This document shows positions 34,401 to 47,612 of a DNA stretch of 64,000 nucleotides, piece by piece. Source of the DNA: Acestrorhynchus altus (lineage: Eukaryota; Chordata; Actinopteri; Characiformes; Acestrorhynchidae); NCBI GenBank assembly GCA_034509495.1, contig CM067508.1:23295533-23359532 (forward strand), in the 5' to 3' direction. Position numbers and translations under genes: made by a program. Position 1 is the stretch's first letter, and the number at the start of each line of letters is the position of its first letter. The notes under the pieces are model-generated. The model saw only the letters and a list, made by a program, of their open reading frames with translations. It was not told the origin of the DNA and made no database searches.

Positions 34401-35959
34401 GTTAACTGATTGGTGATTAACCTTATGATATGATATGAATATGTATCATATCTCCCATAAATGTTTACCATAATGCCCACTTTATTGAAATGTATTACAT
34501 TTTTGACTACCAGAAAAGTGCTCATTCAATTTGGAGGTCATTTTTCAGAATGGTGTTTACTTTCAACAACTAGTCTGAATAAGCAGCAATTCTGTTCCTA
34601 GGGCCTGTTCATTTTGTTCCTGTGCACTGCCTCTGTTTGACATATGTTGTAATGACATTTGTACTATTCCAGTTTCAACAAATATTTGCTGTTTGATGCA
34701 TTTCTTTTTGTTTGGAGCTCTGTAAGTTGACTCATATTGCTTTGAACATTTATATCATAGTACTGATCGTCAGACATCTTTTGCAGTTGAAACATTCAGC
34801 TAATTGACATTTAGATGAATCTGACTCACTTGTGTAGATGCCTTTGTAATAGTGATTCCATGACTTCAAAGTTAAAGCCCCTTTTCATGTGATGTTAGTA
34901 TGCTATTATGTTTGCCCACTGTGAATGGTATGCGTTTGTGGGGAGGCTATGTAAAGCATCCCCCTGAGATGTTTTACAGTTGCAGATGTGAGGTTTTCTG
35001 CTGCTTGACTTCACACCAATGTTTAAATGATAATTGGCTAATTAATTTGTCCGTAATGGCAGAGTGAACCCAGAACACGTAAATCTGCATGACCTTTGCA
35101 GTGTCTTAAATTATGGATGAGTGTTATGGAGCTTAAGAGAGGAAGTCAGAAATGTGTGAATCAAAATTACAGGACTGGAACAACTTCTGTGCTATTGCTT
35201 TTGCCCTGCTTTACACGTGCTATGCCCACACATTCCAGAAACATCACGGAACACTGCAGTTGGCTTCCTGAGCTGAGCATGCTCATGAGCAGTGTTGGCC
35301 CACACTTCTGTCGACTGGATGAGTTATATCCCAAATAAAGAGTAACCCCTGTGTGCTTCCCTGCACTTCACTACAGAGGAGACAACTCGGCAGGAAAAGC
35401 CATGAGGCAGCATTTTCCTCAGTTAATATAGCTCTCTCACCGCTCCCTGGAGACCGGAGGAATCGTCTCTACCTGTCCACTGCCTCAATATCTGCCCATT
35501 AAAAGGCAGAGGCTGGACTGCTGGTGAATAATTCAGGGCTGCTGCTCCCTGGTCTGAGTACAGATGTCTGCTGATCAGAGATGCTTAAAGCGGTTTTGAC
35601 AGCACCCAGTGGAACTGAGAGGACATGGGGAGAAAGTCACTACAGTCCAGACATTGCTTTTATGGGACTGATGTTCCCATACAAATACACAGCTCAAGAA
35701 CATACCTCATTATGGCCTTCCATCAGACTCACAGTACAGTTTAAACATGTATATTCTCACTTTCTATCTCTAATATGGTAAATACTGTACATGTGAAGGA
35801 AAAAAACCTTCTTTACTTTCAGTGGAAGACATTTTATTGCAAGTCTTTGTGGAGCATTTCTATTTCTATGAAATTTTGACACAGTGTGAAATGCCAGATT
35901 CACATTTCAAAGATATTTGTTGGTACCTTTCTCTCCATTTGGGGTAAAAATACAGTTAC
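34401..35959. other. Unassigned sequence; GC-richer blocks
   Basis: 34900-35110 and 35320-35600 are repeat-free, with motifs such as 'taattggctaattaattt'. These are candidates for conserved non-coding DNA. The open frame at 35096-35338 has no known domain and no splice context that convinces. Confidence 0.35.
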
Positions 35960-36457
35960 ACAGCGACACAGTCATGTTATTGATTATGATTAAGTACCCA
36001 GCCGTGTGATAAATTATGATTAAAAAGACAAATCCAAATGATTAATCACAATTAACTACAGTCATTTGATTACATGTGATTAACTATGTGGTTAATTGTG
36101 ATTAATTACAGAAATTTGTGCAATTAATCATAATGAACTGCACAAAGTCACATGACTGATCAGGACTAACTACACAGTCATGTGATTGATCATGATTAGC
36201 TACACAAAGTCATGTCATTAATTGTGATTAACTGCAAGGTCATGCAACTCATCACAACTAACCACACAATTAACTTGTTTTTAACAACACAATGTTATAT
36301 TAATAAACATGATTAACTACAGTCATGTCATTAATTATGATTAAATACAGTCATGCAACTAACCATGATTAACAACACAAAGTAATGTGATCACGATTAA
36401 CCACACAAAGTTATATAAAAAATCAATAATGGTTAAAATTAATAATGGTTAACTACT
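35960..36457. repeat. Degenerate minisatellite, left part
   Basis: About 500 bp is built from variants of 'agtcatgtgattaatcatga' followed by 'ttaactacaca', with a unit of roughly 30-38 bp and many indels. The array resumes at 36625-36660 after an interruption. Confidence 0.8.
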
Positions 36458-36624
36458 GGAGGCACCTCTGCCCTGCACATTTTAGCTTTAACACACCCCG
36501 TAACTCTGAAGGGGCTGTTAATGAGCTCATTAGTTGAATCAGGTGTGGTGGGTACAGGGAAAGCTCTAAAATATACAAATGCAGAGTAGGGGTGCCACTA
36601 GGACCAGAGTTGAGAAACACTGGT
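36458..36624. repeat. Interspersed repeat inserted in the minisatellite
   Basis: The segment has 'cctgcacattttagctttaa', 'taatgagctcattagttgaa', 'tcaggtgtggtgggtacagg', 'ctctaaaatat' and 'accagagttgagaaacactg'. I recognise this order from a short repeat that is very common in fish genomes, ending in the 'gagaaacactg' block. It lies between two parts of the minisatellite, so it arrived after the array formed. It has no coding capacity. Confidence 0.6.
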
Positions 36625-36660
36625 GTAGTTGATCATGATTACACAGTCATGTGATTAACC
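36625..36660. repeat. Degenerate minisatellite, right part
   Basis: One unit, 'gttgatcatgattacacagt' then 'catgtgattaacca', continues the array at 35960-36457. Confidence 0.65.
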
Positions 36661-37291
36661 ACTTTAGAGCCCTAATTTTGATCCATGGGTTTCTTTCTCA
36701 TACACTACTGGTGCATTTTGCCTGATGCAATTAGGGTACCCCTTTGTGTTAACCCCCTACATAACATTGACATGCCATGGATGACATTATGATGACATGT
36801 GCATTCATGAATGGTACTTTTCAGTGGTGTGACATTTTATGGGCTCATAATTCACTAATCACAATATCAACTAATCACAACATCAAACACTGCAGTGTCT
36901 GTCATGGAAAAAATGACTGTTTGTTAATTGATCTGTCATGACAGCACATGACCTCAAGAGAATTGTGAAACTCTATAAAACAGATTGTATGTCAGGAAAA
37001 TGTCTTCCAGCATCATGACGTTATATTTTTGCCATATTACCAAGCTCTATTCATCATGAAATATTCGCACAATGCAAAGGGCAGATGATGCTTTTTAATT
37101 ATGCAATGGAGTGGTATGGTGACAAGAGAGAGATTAGAATTGTATTCACACACACAACATATATACAGACGGATACACACTCACACACACACAACTTCAG
37201 CAGGCCACTAATTGGTTGAGGAGGGCTGGGACTCAGTGTTCACTGTTATACCAGCTGTGCCACTCAAATCCCTGCCCTGCTAATGAGAATG

Positions 37292-37293
<2 letters not shown>

Positions 37294-37342
<49 letters not shown>
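37294..37342. repeat. (TC)n microsatellite
   Basis: About 24 TC units. The Ser-Leu and Arg-Glu open frames through it are repeat translations. Confidence 0.97.
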
Positions 37343-37345
<3 letters not shown>

Positions 37346-39025
37346 CTTGCTCTCTCTGTTGCCAATGCAACTGTGCTGTGTATGCCCACTCCCACTGGGC
37401 TTTTCTGAGCCACACTGCTGGCCCACCCTAGCTCTCCCGAGCAGCACACTACTCATTCTCATGTACAGATAATCAGAGCCGCATTTGGGACCAGAGCCCA
37501 TGGGACGTCTAATTTATGCTAGCAGTATTATCAAACTGGAGTTCAGAAATAGTAATTTATTCAGGAAAACTGAATGAAGCAGAGACGGAGGCTCACAGTC
37601 ACAAATTCAGATCTGGGTTGTTAGAGCTCGTCTCGGTGACAGGGGATCTAAACTGATCTGTGTACATATCAAACATGCGAACAGAGCTGAATATTTATTG
37701 GGAGGTTGGCCCACCAATTCAAATGTATGCAATTGCTTTTCCCAGCAGCATTTTTGAAACTAGAGATATTCTTCTAATCATACGAAGGTCTTGTGTGCTC
37801 TCAGAGGAATCCAAGCTTTGAACATGTATGATTCATCAGACTTTGACAGGGGGAAAAATTCCCATGGTGCACTAATCTGCCTCAGTTACACACTATTTTC
37901 GCTGTAAAGGGAGTTGATGTATTTATGTATAATACTGCTCTGATTCCATATCTTCAACAGTTGAGAAATGGCAGAGCAGAGGAATGATGTCATGATGAAC
38001 ATCGTTTGATATTTAGATCATTATTTGAGTGCTTACTCTGTCAGGTTTTAGGTGAAGGTGTTTAAATTTCATAATTGTACAATCTATGGTGTTTAAGAAT
38101 TTGATAATTATTTCACCTTTAGAACCCTAACCCATTTTTGTATACACTTTTGTATATAGTGGTCCAAATGACATAAAAAAAACCTGATTATTCTTTATAA
38201 TTTTTGTTATTTATGTATGCATCTGTATCAGTATCAGGACTTTTATTCTGAAATTTGAACACTGTGTGAGCAAAAAAGAGAGCAAACAGTCCCTCTCTTC
38301 TCATTGTTATTTATAATCTTATATCTGGGTCAGTGAATTCATTGCCCCATTCACTCTCACTGATCAGTCAGCGTCTGCATGCAGGTTGAGTATGTACATG
38401 TGGACAGCACAATAAACATGCACTATGGTATTTAAAATTGGATTCAAATCAGATGGAAATGAGTGAATTTTAGCTGTTTTTTTTTAGCTGGATCAATCAC
38501 TGATAATATACCCCACAATAATGAGACTACCAAAATATTGGTATAATATATAATATTTGGAGAATTGCTATTGGTTCATCCATAATGCAATTTGGAAAGA
38601 ACTGCCAGGTTGACATTTTGTCAGAAAGTGGAAAATATAAAAAAATAAATAAATGTTAAAAAACAATAGCAATACAAGGTTTCTTCATGACAGTGACATG
38701 ATATACAAGTAAGTCAAGGATCTTCAATAATATTTCAATAAATTACATTTGAATCACTTCAGACAGCAGCAGTGCTTTGCAATGCCCTTTGGGTTGTGTG
38801 AGTACTACTGGGCCTAAAAAAACTACCACAGCTGGAGAGTCGACTAAGATAACGACCTTCCTACAACAAGAAGTGAATTATGCAATGGCATTATGCAATA
38901 GTATCGGTTGCACTTATGCGAGTCGGGGTCAAATTCAGACACAATGAGAGTGAAGTAGAGCACAATAAGTCCAGTGCATTGGAGCAGTAGGGCTTGACTG
39001 AAGAATGTCAGACAGCTATACAGCA

Positions 39026-39026
<1 letters not shown>

Positions 39027-39117
<91 letters not shown>
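39027..39117. repeat. (AC)n microsatellite
   Basis: About 45 AC units. The open frames on both strands that reach 90 residues here are translations of the repeat. Confidence 0.98.
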
Positions 39118-39119
<2 letters not shown>

Positions 39120-40379
39120 AACAGTGGCCTATTTTGTGTGGAGAACAAGCATATCCCATTTGGGGTTTGTGAGGCATGTCCTATTCTACATATTCTATTG
39201 TGTGGCAAACCTTTCATGCATGCAGATTAATATTGTACAAAAAAGTAAATGTAGCTGTTCTGGCACCTCTAGAAAATTGGGTTTTTATTTGTCAGTGAAA
39301 GACCATCATAATCCCACAGTGATTCAAGAGGATGTGAAAAAAAAAAAACAGATTGTGTTGATTAAATATATCCTTTTCTACTAATGAAGCAGATTAGAAC
39401 AGAAAGTACTTAGTAGCATTTAAACTGCAGAAATCTTTAAAGCTATCATCATCATATCAGCAGCATGCATGTTTATCATAAACATTTTATGCATAGAATA
39501 AACATCCATCGCTGTCTGCTAATTAGGTCAATACATCGCTTCCATGGGGGACAGATTTAATCAGTAAACCTGCAGGCCTCTTATGCAAATGAAATAAGCA
39601 TACAGCAGGAATAAACACGCAGAGCTCTATGCTATGAATAATAAATAACATGATTTGACAAGTGCTACATGTCCATATACAATATACTATAAGTATCCAT
39701 CAAATACAGACCCTTCACCAAAATCATCAATTTATGCATACAACAAAACACGGAGGCCATTAAAATGACTACAGCACAGCTCAGATGGTGCTCTGTAAGC
39801 GGAATATGCATTGCTGGTCATGTTACAGAGTGGTCAGTAATACTAACCCTGGAAAAAGGCATTATAAGTCACATGAATGTTTTACAGGTTTTACATAGAC
39901 TAACATCTTCTAAGGGTTCAGAGTAAACCTGACCCTATATATCAGCACACAGTGAGTGTCTACACCAGTGAGCAGATTTCCTTTATCTGTTCGTCCAGTC
40001 AGAGCCATGGAGTGAGCTTGAGTACCAGGCTCCTCCACCCTTGAGGTGATAAAAGACCATATCATGCTGGTACACCGCCCACTCATAACTCTAACCGGCC
40101 CCTATCGCCAGGCTGCTCTGCTGGGCCTCTACCATAGAACTGGAGCCTTCTGGAAAGTCAAACCAGCAGGGGAAATGATCAAAGCTTGCTACAGACAATT
40201 ACTGAACTCACCTAAAATCCCCTTAAAAACTCCTGGCAGAAGGAAGAGGACACTCACAGAGGTATTAGGTATCTGTATTCTGTGCTATCAAATAAGTCAA
40301 TAAGTAAAAACAAAAATATGGTTCATACTAATTTGGTTTACTTTTTCCATGCTGTGTCCAAAAATGTGCTTTTTGTGGC

Positions 40380-41345
40380 AACCATTGCAAGGTTGGACAA
40401 GTTTACAGCCACTCTTATTTAATCTGTATATGCTCACTCTCTGAAATCCTAGGTGACTATGGGAAGTTCTACAACAGCTATGCAGATGACACTCAGATCA
40501 ACTTGACCCTCTGATAACTACTGATTGAATGGGTCAGAACTTTCTGTAGTTATATAAAGATAAAATGGAGATCATTTTATTTGGGAATTGACAGGAGAGG
40601 CAAAAATTAGCTACTTATGTAAATTCAATATCCCTAAATCTAAAGCGCTAGCCCATAACCTTAATGTACTATAAACTTTGATCTCAGTTATAGCAGTCAT
40701 GTCAAAACAGTCAGCAAATCAGTATTCTTTAGAACATTAACAAGATTATCTGTCTAAACCAGACCTGGAGAAACTTGTCCATGCCTTTATTTCCAGCCAG
40801 ATTGATTACTGTTACAGTCTACCAACTGCTCTTCCAAAAACAGCTTCAGCTGATTCAGAATTCAGTAGCCAGGGTTCTCACCAGAAGTAAAAGAAGAGAA
40901 CACATCACTACCATGTTTAAATCCCTACACTGGCAACTAGTCTGTTACAGAATAGATTTTAAGATACTATACTGGTCTAAAAATGTCTCAGTGGCTAAGG
41001 ACCAGCATATCTATCTGATGCAGTGGTACAAGCTGAGCAGATCATTTGGAACTAATCAGTTAGTCATGCCTAAGTTAAAGTCTAAACATGGAGAAGCAGC
41101 GGCCCTCGGCCCTCACTGTGAGGGCAGAATCACACCTCGTGTTCTCAACTTTGTAAGTCAGGAATTCCTTGACACCCGGCACAAATCACATACAGTTAGA
41201 AACTGCAGAACCTACTCTTTCAGTAGTGATTATCTTGTAGTGCAGTGAAGCATCTGAGAGTAATTCATCGTGGAAAATCTTACTTTTATAAAATGTATAA
41301 CTGTTTTTAGAAGATCCTGTTATTAAAATCCAATATAATAAAGCA
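40380..41345 (+). mobile_element. L2/CR1-like LINE fragment (second subfamily)
   Basis: The reverse transcriptase active-site block 'YNSYADDTQINLTL' lies near 40470-40515. After degenerate sequence follow 'RPGETCP'-type remnants, 'LQLIQNSVARVLTRSKRREH' and 'ITTMFKSLHWQLVCYRIDFK' near 40843-40965, and the C-terminal 'LVMPKLKSKHGEAAALGP' near 41063-41120. The order is that of an L2/CR1-group ORF2 from the RT catalytic core to its end. It is 5' truncated, carries stops, and lacks the usual L2 'aaatgtaaat' tail. It lies directly upstream of a MITE and another LINE. Confidence 0.8.
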
Positions 41346-41614
41346 ATTTTTATTACCTGAGATGTTGGTCAAGCTGACCCTGAACAAATAATTTCAAGTT
41401 TTGGGCTGCTATGATAAGCAGTTTTAGAGATTGGCATGGATCCAAGAGGCAAAATCAGCCAAAAAATTAAGACAGTAATTAGACATGTAATTACTGTGTT
41501 ATTACAAAAAAGAGAGGCGATGACAAAAACACACAAAAGCACACAACTTGTGAAGTTAAATGGAATCAGTTAACAGAGAGCAGATCCAGACCAAAAGCAT
41601 TGCTGTTTGATTAG

Positions 41615-41828
41615 GCTTTGAGGTCAGGATGTTGAATGATCACCACCTCACCACAACAGAGTTCAGTGCTCCACAGCTCAATGCCCACACCTGATTTTAG
41701 GCATGGTGCCAATAGGCTCATGTTCATCTGTTCATGTCTGTGTCATGTTGCACAGCTGAGTCAGTAATGGGTGCAATTTAAAGTATACATTTATTAGAAG
41801 GAGTGTCCACAAACATTTCCATATTCAA
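41615..41828 (+). repeat. MITE family M, 3' part
   Basis: The copy begins 'ttaggctttgaggtcaggat' and passes through 'gatcaccacctcacc', 'gttcagtgctccacagctca', 'ggcatggtgccaatagg' and 'agtaatgggtgcaattt'. It ends with the terminal block 'agtgtccacaaacatttcca'. The middle matches the copy at 52632-52970 and, on the minus strand, 47363-47612. Confidence 0.65.
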
Positions 41829-41879
41829 CATATTACAGATACAGTTAATTGGCTCAAACCAATTAAGATGAAAGTATTT

Positions 41880-43910
41880 TTGGGATTATGGGAAATGTGA
41901 GATCACCTTGGCTGTCACCTCATTCATGCAGACAGGACAGAGGAGAATAGTAAGAGAAAAGGAGGCAGACTGGCAGTATTTGTGAATGATAGCTGGTGTA
42001 ATTCTGGGCACATCACTGTTAAAGAACAAATTTGCTGTAAGAACATTGAACTTTTAGCTGTTAGCATGAGACCACACTACCTCCTGTGGGAAACTGCATG
42101 GTATCACAATAGCTGCATATGTTCCCCCATCTGCCAATGCTGGCGAGGCTTGTGAGGTCAAACACTCAGCTGTATGTAGACTGCAAACACAGCACCCACA
42201 AGCTCTCATCCTTATCTCTGGTGACTTCAATTATGCTTCTCCATCCTCCACTCTGCTCACCTTCACCCAGTCTGTAACTTGCCACACCTGAGACATTAAA
42301 ACACTGGACCTGTTTTATTCCATCATAAAGAAGGCATAACTCCATATAACTCCTCACTGCTCCCTCAGCTTGGAAGATCTGATCAAAATTCATCTTCTCC
42401 CTATGTACAAACTCATTTTACACAGAGAACCAGCAGTGACCTGCATGGTGAAGAAAGGTGGGTGAATGACCTGAATGTATTTTTCTGCCTCTCCCCACTG
42501 GCAGGTCCAATCTGTCATTCACACACTCCAGCATCCAACCCCCCTGCTCCAGTCTGTCCTTCACAATGGCCCAGGTGAGAAATGAGCTAAGGAAAATCAA
42601 GAGGAAAGCTGTAGGTCTGGCTGACATCAGTGCCAGGCTCCTCAACTTTTGTGCACTTCAGCCTTGCAGGGTCGTTGAGCAGATGTTCAACATGAGCCTG
42701 AAGCTGGGAAGACTATCACAACTGTGGAAAACATCTTGTGTGGTACCTGTACCGAAAACACAGAACCCAAAGGACCTATGGGCTGGTGGCACTGACATCT
42801 GATGAAGTAATTGGAGAAGTTGGTCCTTATCCATCTCTGCCATCTGATGAGTGCATCCATGGACCCTCTTCAGTTTGCATACCAGCCTGGGATTTTGTGG
42901 ACTGCCTCCAGATCAACACTGGTAAAAACAAAGAGGTGGTGGTGGATTTCTGCAGGACTAAGTTCTCCTCACCCACTCCATTGAACATCCAGGGAAGGGA
43001 TGTTACAATTACCTGGGTGTTCATCTAAGCAATAAACTGGACTGGTCTGACAATACCTTCATAAGAAAGACAAGAGCAGACTCCACCTGCTGAAGAGGCT
43101 CCAGTCTTTTGTAATACAGGGTGGATTTCTCCACTCTTTTTATGACTCTTTGGTGGCATCAGCCATCTTCTTTGGTATTGGCATTGCAGCAGCAGACAGG
43201 AAGAAATTGGACAAGCTTATCAGGTAGCTTCTATCCTGGGCTGCTTGCTGGACACAGTGGGAGGGGCAGGGAGAGGAGGATGTTGGCCAAGCTTGCATCC
43301 ATAATGGACAAGACCTCTCACCCACTACAGGTGGAAGCACTGGGCAGCTCCTTCAGTGACAGGCTCCTACACCTGTGATACGGAAAGGAGAGATGCCACA
43401 GCTCCTTTCTTCCCACTGCTGTTTGGCTTTACAATCAAATCCTCCCCAAGCAGACACACAGATACTCTGTCATAAACACAGTGTGGACCCACACTCCACT
43501 CTATCATAGTGCACTCTATGAAATATATCACACTGACCTATATCTTACTCTACCTCTAATTAATGAGCAATATTTGCTGCTGACAGAATGGTACAAGTGA
43601 AATACACAATACACAAGTTCTGTGCAATATCTGTAATTATTATTGTGCAAAATCTACCTTTTTTTGTGCATATCTAGTCATTACCTGTTAAGAAATGTGA
43701 AAAATCCATATAAATGCATGTTTAAACTGTAAATTTGTATAGTTTCTTACTTCTATTTATCTCAATATTTTGCATGATGCCTTGTTTATTTGTTTATTTC
43801 TATAGTGTATCCTATAGTTTATATTTTGTAAAATGCACATTTTATCTTATCTTATCTTATCTTATCTTATCTTATCTTATCTTATCTTATCTTATCTTAT
43901 CTTAGCATGG
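41880..43910 (+). mobile_element. Near-complete but broken LINE (family J, copy 4) with (TTATC)n tail
   Basis: In order on the plus strand: the AP endonuclease piece 'GGRLAVFVNDSWCNSGHITV' with 'KEQICCKNIELLAV' near 41960-42065; the RT N-terminal region 'CALQPCRVVEQMFNMSLKLG' with 'RLSQLWKTSCVVPVPKT' near 42650-42770; 'GLVALTSDEVIGEVG' near 42780; then 'INTGKNKEVVVDFCRTKFSS' near 42913-42970. The last block follows the RT active site, and the YADD segment itself is deleted. The C-terminal blocks 'ADRKKLDKLI', 'RRMLAKLASIMDKTSHPL' and 'GSSFSDRLLHL' are near 43192-43378. A roughly 460-bp 3' UTR ends in about 12 TTATC units (43842-43904). Multiple frameshifts make it inactive. Confidence 0.85.
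43842..43904. repeat. (TTATC)n LINE tail microsatellite
   Basis: Pentanucleotide array at the exact 3' end of the LINE above, as generated by templated repeat addition at the tail of some non-LTR elements. Confidence 0.93.
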
Positions 43911-46089
43911 ATAGGGAAGTAGTATAAATCTAAGCTTTGCCATTTTAAATAATTTTTCCATACCAGCACTACTGTTTCTCAGTCTGTAGGTTTTGTTTCC
44001 ACGGCTAATTAAATGATTTATTTCTCCCTCAGCAAACTGCACAAAAGGCAAACTCATTGACTTCATTATCTAAAGTCGTTGTGTAACACTGTTTCTCTCA
44101 ACCTTAGTTGCAATATGATGACTAATTTTCCAAATCAATTACTAGCACAAGGGCAATTCTAATAGAAACACTACGGGCTGACTGAATGAAAAAGGGCCAC
44201 TGAGTTTGCACACTTAATTTCTGCAGTGTTAACCTCACATTCATCACTCACTGCGCTTTATTAGCAGAAGATGTAAATGCGATGATGACTTCAGATGATC
44301 CATCTTCAGCACTTCTTCATAATGATGTTGTGCTGTTAGAGGGGGCCAGGCATATGTTATGGCAAGCATGAGTCCAGAACAACCCTGTTCTCTGTTCTCA
44401 GATGATGCTTATTCACCAGTTCTGCTCAAGGCCTTAATGAAGATTTTATTAGTAATGTAATAAACCAAGTGGAAATTATGTCAAAAGGTGACAACAGTCA
44501 CAGAGGCTCACTGAAGGACAACACCGTCAAACTCTGTCTGACTCTTATGCAGATGGATTGGACTCAGCCGTATAAAAAATAATTGTCCTTGAAGCATATT
44601 CCTGGACCCTCAGTGATATATATCTCCTGATCCTTGGCTGGGTAATTGAAGCTGACCATAATAAAGTGATACAGGTTGTTGTCTGGAGAAAGGTGCTGAA
44701 GATTAAGTTGATATCATGCAGGGAGGAAAGATTCAAGGTACAAATGCAGCGAAGGAGATTTGAGACTTAGATATATCATGCCAAGCCCTCACCAAAACTT
44801 ACAAACACACAATCATGTGTGAGCATGTACGGGCACTCCTCATCCTGCTGACACATCCTGCAGATCATTTGTCATGTAGTCTTTCTTAGTTTTGTTAGTT
44901 TGCTGATGTTGTGCGCGTATGTGTGTACAAGGAATGTTATAAAACACTTGTGCACAACTTGAGCCTGGTGATACAGTGCTGGAATTTTCAATCTTTGTGG
45001 GGATACGCGACATCCATAAAAGCCTTCATCTGCATTGTCCACTAGTCAATGATGTGTTGAGGCAGAACCAACCCATGCCATGAGAATATGTAAAACACCA
45101 GTATCACACCAGCCTGCACAAAAAAACACGAGGGTCCGTGGCTTTATGGGGTCTGTCCCACATATGAAACCTAACATCAGCCCAAAAACAACTGGTACCA
45201 TGACCACAGCACATGTTGCCTGTCCACTAGGGTTCAGATAAGCACTACCAGAACCACTGGATCAAGGAACTTGGATGGGAAATGGAATGTCCCATTCGTA
45301 TAGCACCCAGTATCATATCACTCCAACTCCAATAATTCACATTGCCTTGCCATGAGTACAATGTCCAGTGTTCAACCTCACTCACAAGATAATACCTTAC
45401 AACAGGAAGTCTTCTAAATAATCCATTCAGCCACTTTAAATCAGCAGCTTTTTGTGGGCAAAGAACAAAACTAATCTAATACATGGTATAGATGTTCTTG
45501 TGCAACCATCACTGCAACATCGAATTATTAATCCTATAAACAGTGTAGTTTAAAGGTTTTCATGGCCACATCCAAAATGCATGCACCTCTGGATCCGGCA
45601 CATTTTGCTGAGCAACTGTAGTGCTACTAAAGATGCTGATTTAAACAGAACAACAATACAAGAGCTACTGTGAACATATAGATATCAGAACAATTGTCTA
45701 ACCAAAGAGATGCAGTATAAAAAAAAGACAGCTGGCAAGCCAAAGGAGAGTGTGGTAGAGATAAGTTGACTTTTTTCTTGCTGAAGAGGTAGGATGAAAC
45801 AAGCTATTACTGCTACATTATTGCCTGTTACTGTGTAATGTACCTATGTTAGAATGTAGTAAAGTGCAGTTGTATTACCTATAGAGAACATTAACTGTTT
45901 AGCTTGTTTGAAAAAAACATTGCTAGTCACTACTTTACACAATTTCAATTGCTACCTTCAATGTCATTTTGTGAATACAACCTATATGAGCACATAATTA
46001 GATAGACGACTGAGAAGATGCTTTATATACTGAACTCATGCTTACCAGCTGCGCTATTATAGCCTATTAAAGCCTATATGGTCTTGTTC
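43911..46089. other. Unassigned sequence
   Basis: 44170-44540 is repeat-free and could be conserved non-coding DNA. 45020-45125, read on the minus strand, faintly resembles a Tc1 transposase block ('ttctcatggcatgggttgg'), but too little matches to call it. No gene recognised. Confidence 0.35.
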
Positions 46090-46157
46090 AATACCACTGA
46101 TTTTGGAAGAAACAATGAATAAGCAGGTGGCCCAATACTTCTGGCCATAGAGTGTAT
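46090..46157 (-). repeat. MITE family M, 5' end only
   Basis: Read on the minus strand it starts 'acactctatggccagaagta' and continues 'cacctgcttattcattgttt'. This matches the start of the copies at 23018 and 52632. The body is missing. Confidence 0.6.
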
Positions 46158-47362
46158 CTGAAAGAGTCCTTGCATAATGTCAGATACAGGCTATAATATA
46201 ATGCATTTATTTAACAGCACAGAATGACATGAGTCATTAGATTGTCTGAGACTGAGCGGAGGTCTCTGGGTGAGAATATTGAGTCTGAAAGTACCTGTCA
46301 AGTGATATGGCAAAATAGTAGGTACTTTAGTCAAGGACTTCTGAACTGACTTTCCCTGTAAGACTAAAGATGGCTGTGATTAAATCAGTGTCAAAATTTT
46401 TAAAGAACCAGTCTTGCATTTTTAAACCAATCTCCAACTGCCACATCTGTACTGTTAAGATCCACGGATAATAGCTCTGACATTTATTAACACATGATCA
46501 CCCATAGCATTATTACCACTGACAGGGGAAGTGAAAAACATGGATTTTCTTCATCTATATTAAGATAAACAAGAGCCAGATTGTGGTGTGTAGAAGACTG
46601 GGTTAGGACATCTCCAAAACATGAGGCATGCCTCAAATAGTCAGATCTGTTATGGTGGCACAAGGGAGGTGGTGTTAATGATATGTGTGATTGTTGTATA
46701 CTCTGACAGTGCAGGCCATTACCAGATAGAATTTCTATTCAAAGCTGTTCTTCTGTTCTTATGTTTTATGAAATATTTCCACTACTGGTTCTGCTCCACT
46801 TTTTCCTACAGTGAGGATGAAGCTCAATTCTCTGGCTTTGAGAGATGATCCTATGTGCTTTTGGTGTCGTCAGATGGACAAATGTAGTTCTGGTTACTTA
46901 CATTTTCCTTAAGTATCCAAGTACAATAGAATAAAACTGTAGTGAGTGGTTCTTGGTGGGCCGCTATGTTCGCCATTAAATGAAACGGATTATAGTTCCT
47001 CTGGAACATTTAGTTGCCACTCCAGCCCTGAACAAACACTACAGATGTGGCAGATACAGAGGAGTAACTTTCAATAATTTAATTAAATCTAATGTCACTG
47101 TGCCCCCAAACCTGTCAATCATTCCTGCATTTAAATACATCTTGGACGTCACAGAGTTGCACAAAGCTGTCAAGAACATCGGAAAAACACAAAGAGTTGA
47201 GAAGCATCAAGATATTTAGCGCTCAGTCACCATTAGCAGGTGGCTTTGCCCACACAGTAATTAGCCATTTCAGAATTACATGTCCTTTATATTTCATACA
47301 TAAGGAAAAAGGCATGGCTTCCACCCATGACTTCAATAAGGTAGGCCTACACTGTTTGTCCA
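46158..47362. other. Unassigned sequence
   Basis: No gene recognised. The two overlapping plus-strand open frames at 46980-47367 share one repeat-free region, but neither has a domain or exon boundaries I can defend. Confidence 0.35.
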
Positions 47363-47612
47363 AATGAATGCATTCAGTTACTTTAATTGCACCCGTTGCT
47401 GACACAGATGAGCAAATGCACATAGGTTGTCTAGTCCCTGTCAAGAAGTACTGCCAATAGAATAAGACTATCTGCAGCTATACTGTATGAACTATATGAA
47501 CCTATTAACAACATGTTTAATGCCAGGCATTGGTTGAAGGAGAATAAAGTCCCTCCATCATTGAGCCATGGAGCAGTGGAACTGTGTTCTCTGGAATGTT
47601 GATGGAGTTAAA
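47363..47612 (-). repeat. MITE family M, internal part
   Basis: On the minus strand: 'atggagggactttattctcc', 'gaacacagttccactgctcc' and 'tattggcagtacttcttgac', then 'gcaacgggtgcaattaaagt'. These are the same blocks in the same order as the copies at 41615-41828 and 52632-52970. Terminal repeats are not intact. Confidence 0.6.

Larger units (their letters stand above)
36661..40379. other. Unassigned sequence with (TC)n and (AC)n tracts
   Basis: (TC)n lies at 37294-37342 and (AC)n at 39027-39117. 37440-37800 and 39500-39830 are repeat-free and less AT-rich ('ttatgcaaatgaaataagca' contains an ATGCAAAT octamer). They are candidate non-coding regulatory DNA, unproven. The 85-residue open frame at 40046-40303 has no domain I recognise. 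Confidence 0.4.

Noticed and set aside
35960..36660. CRISPR-like array
   Set aside because: Units are degenerate and contiguous, without unique spacers, and the window is vertebrate.
38844..39230. Several open frames of 69-90 residues on both strands
   Set aside because: They are translations of the (AC)n microsatellite with short flanks.
45020..45125. Tc1-like transposase fragment on the minus strand
   Set aside because: Only about 20 bp resemble a Tc1 block; the translated context does not follow the family order.
46980..47367. Two overlapping open frames taken as a host exon
   Set aside because: No domain recognised, no paired splice sites, and the second frame runs into a MITE copy.
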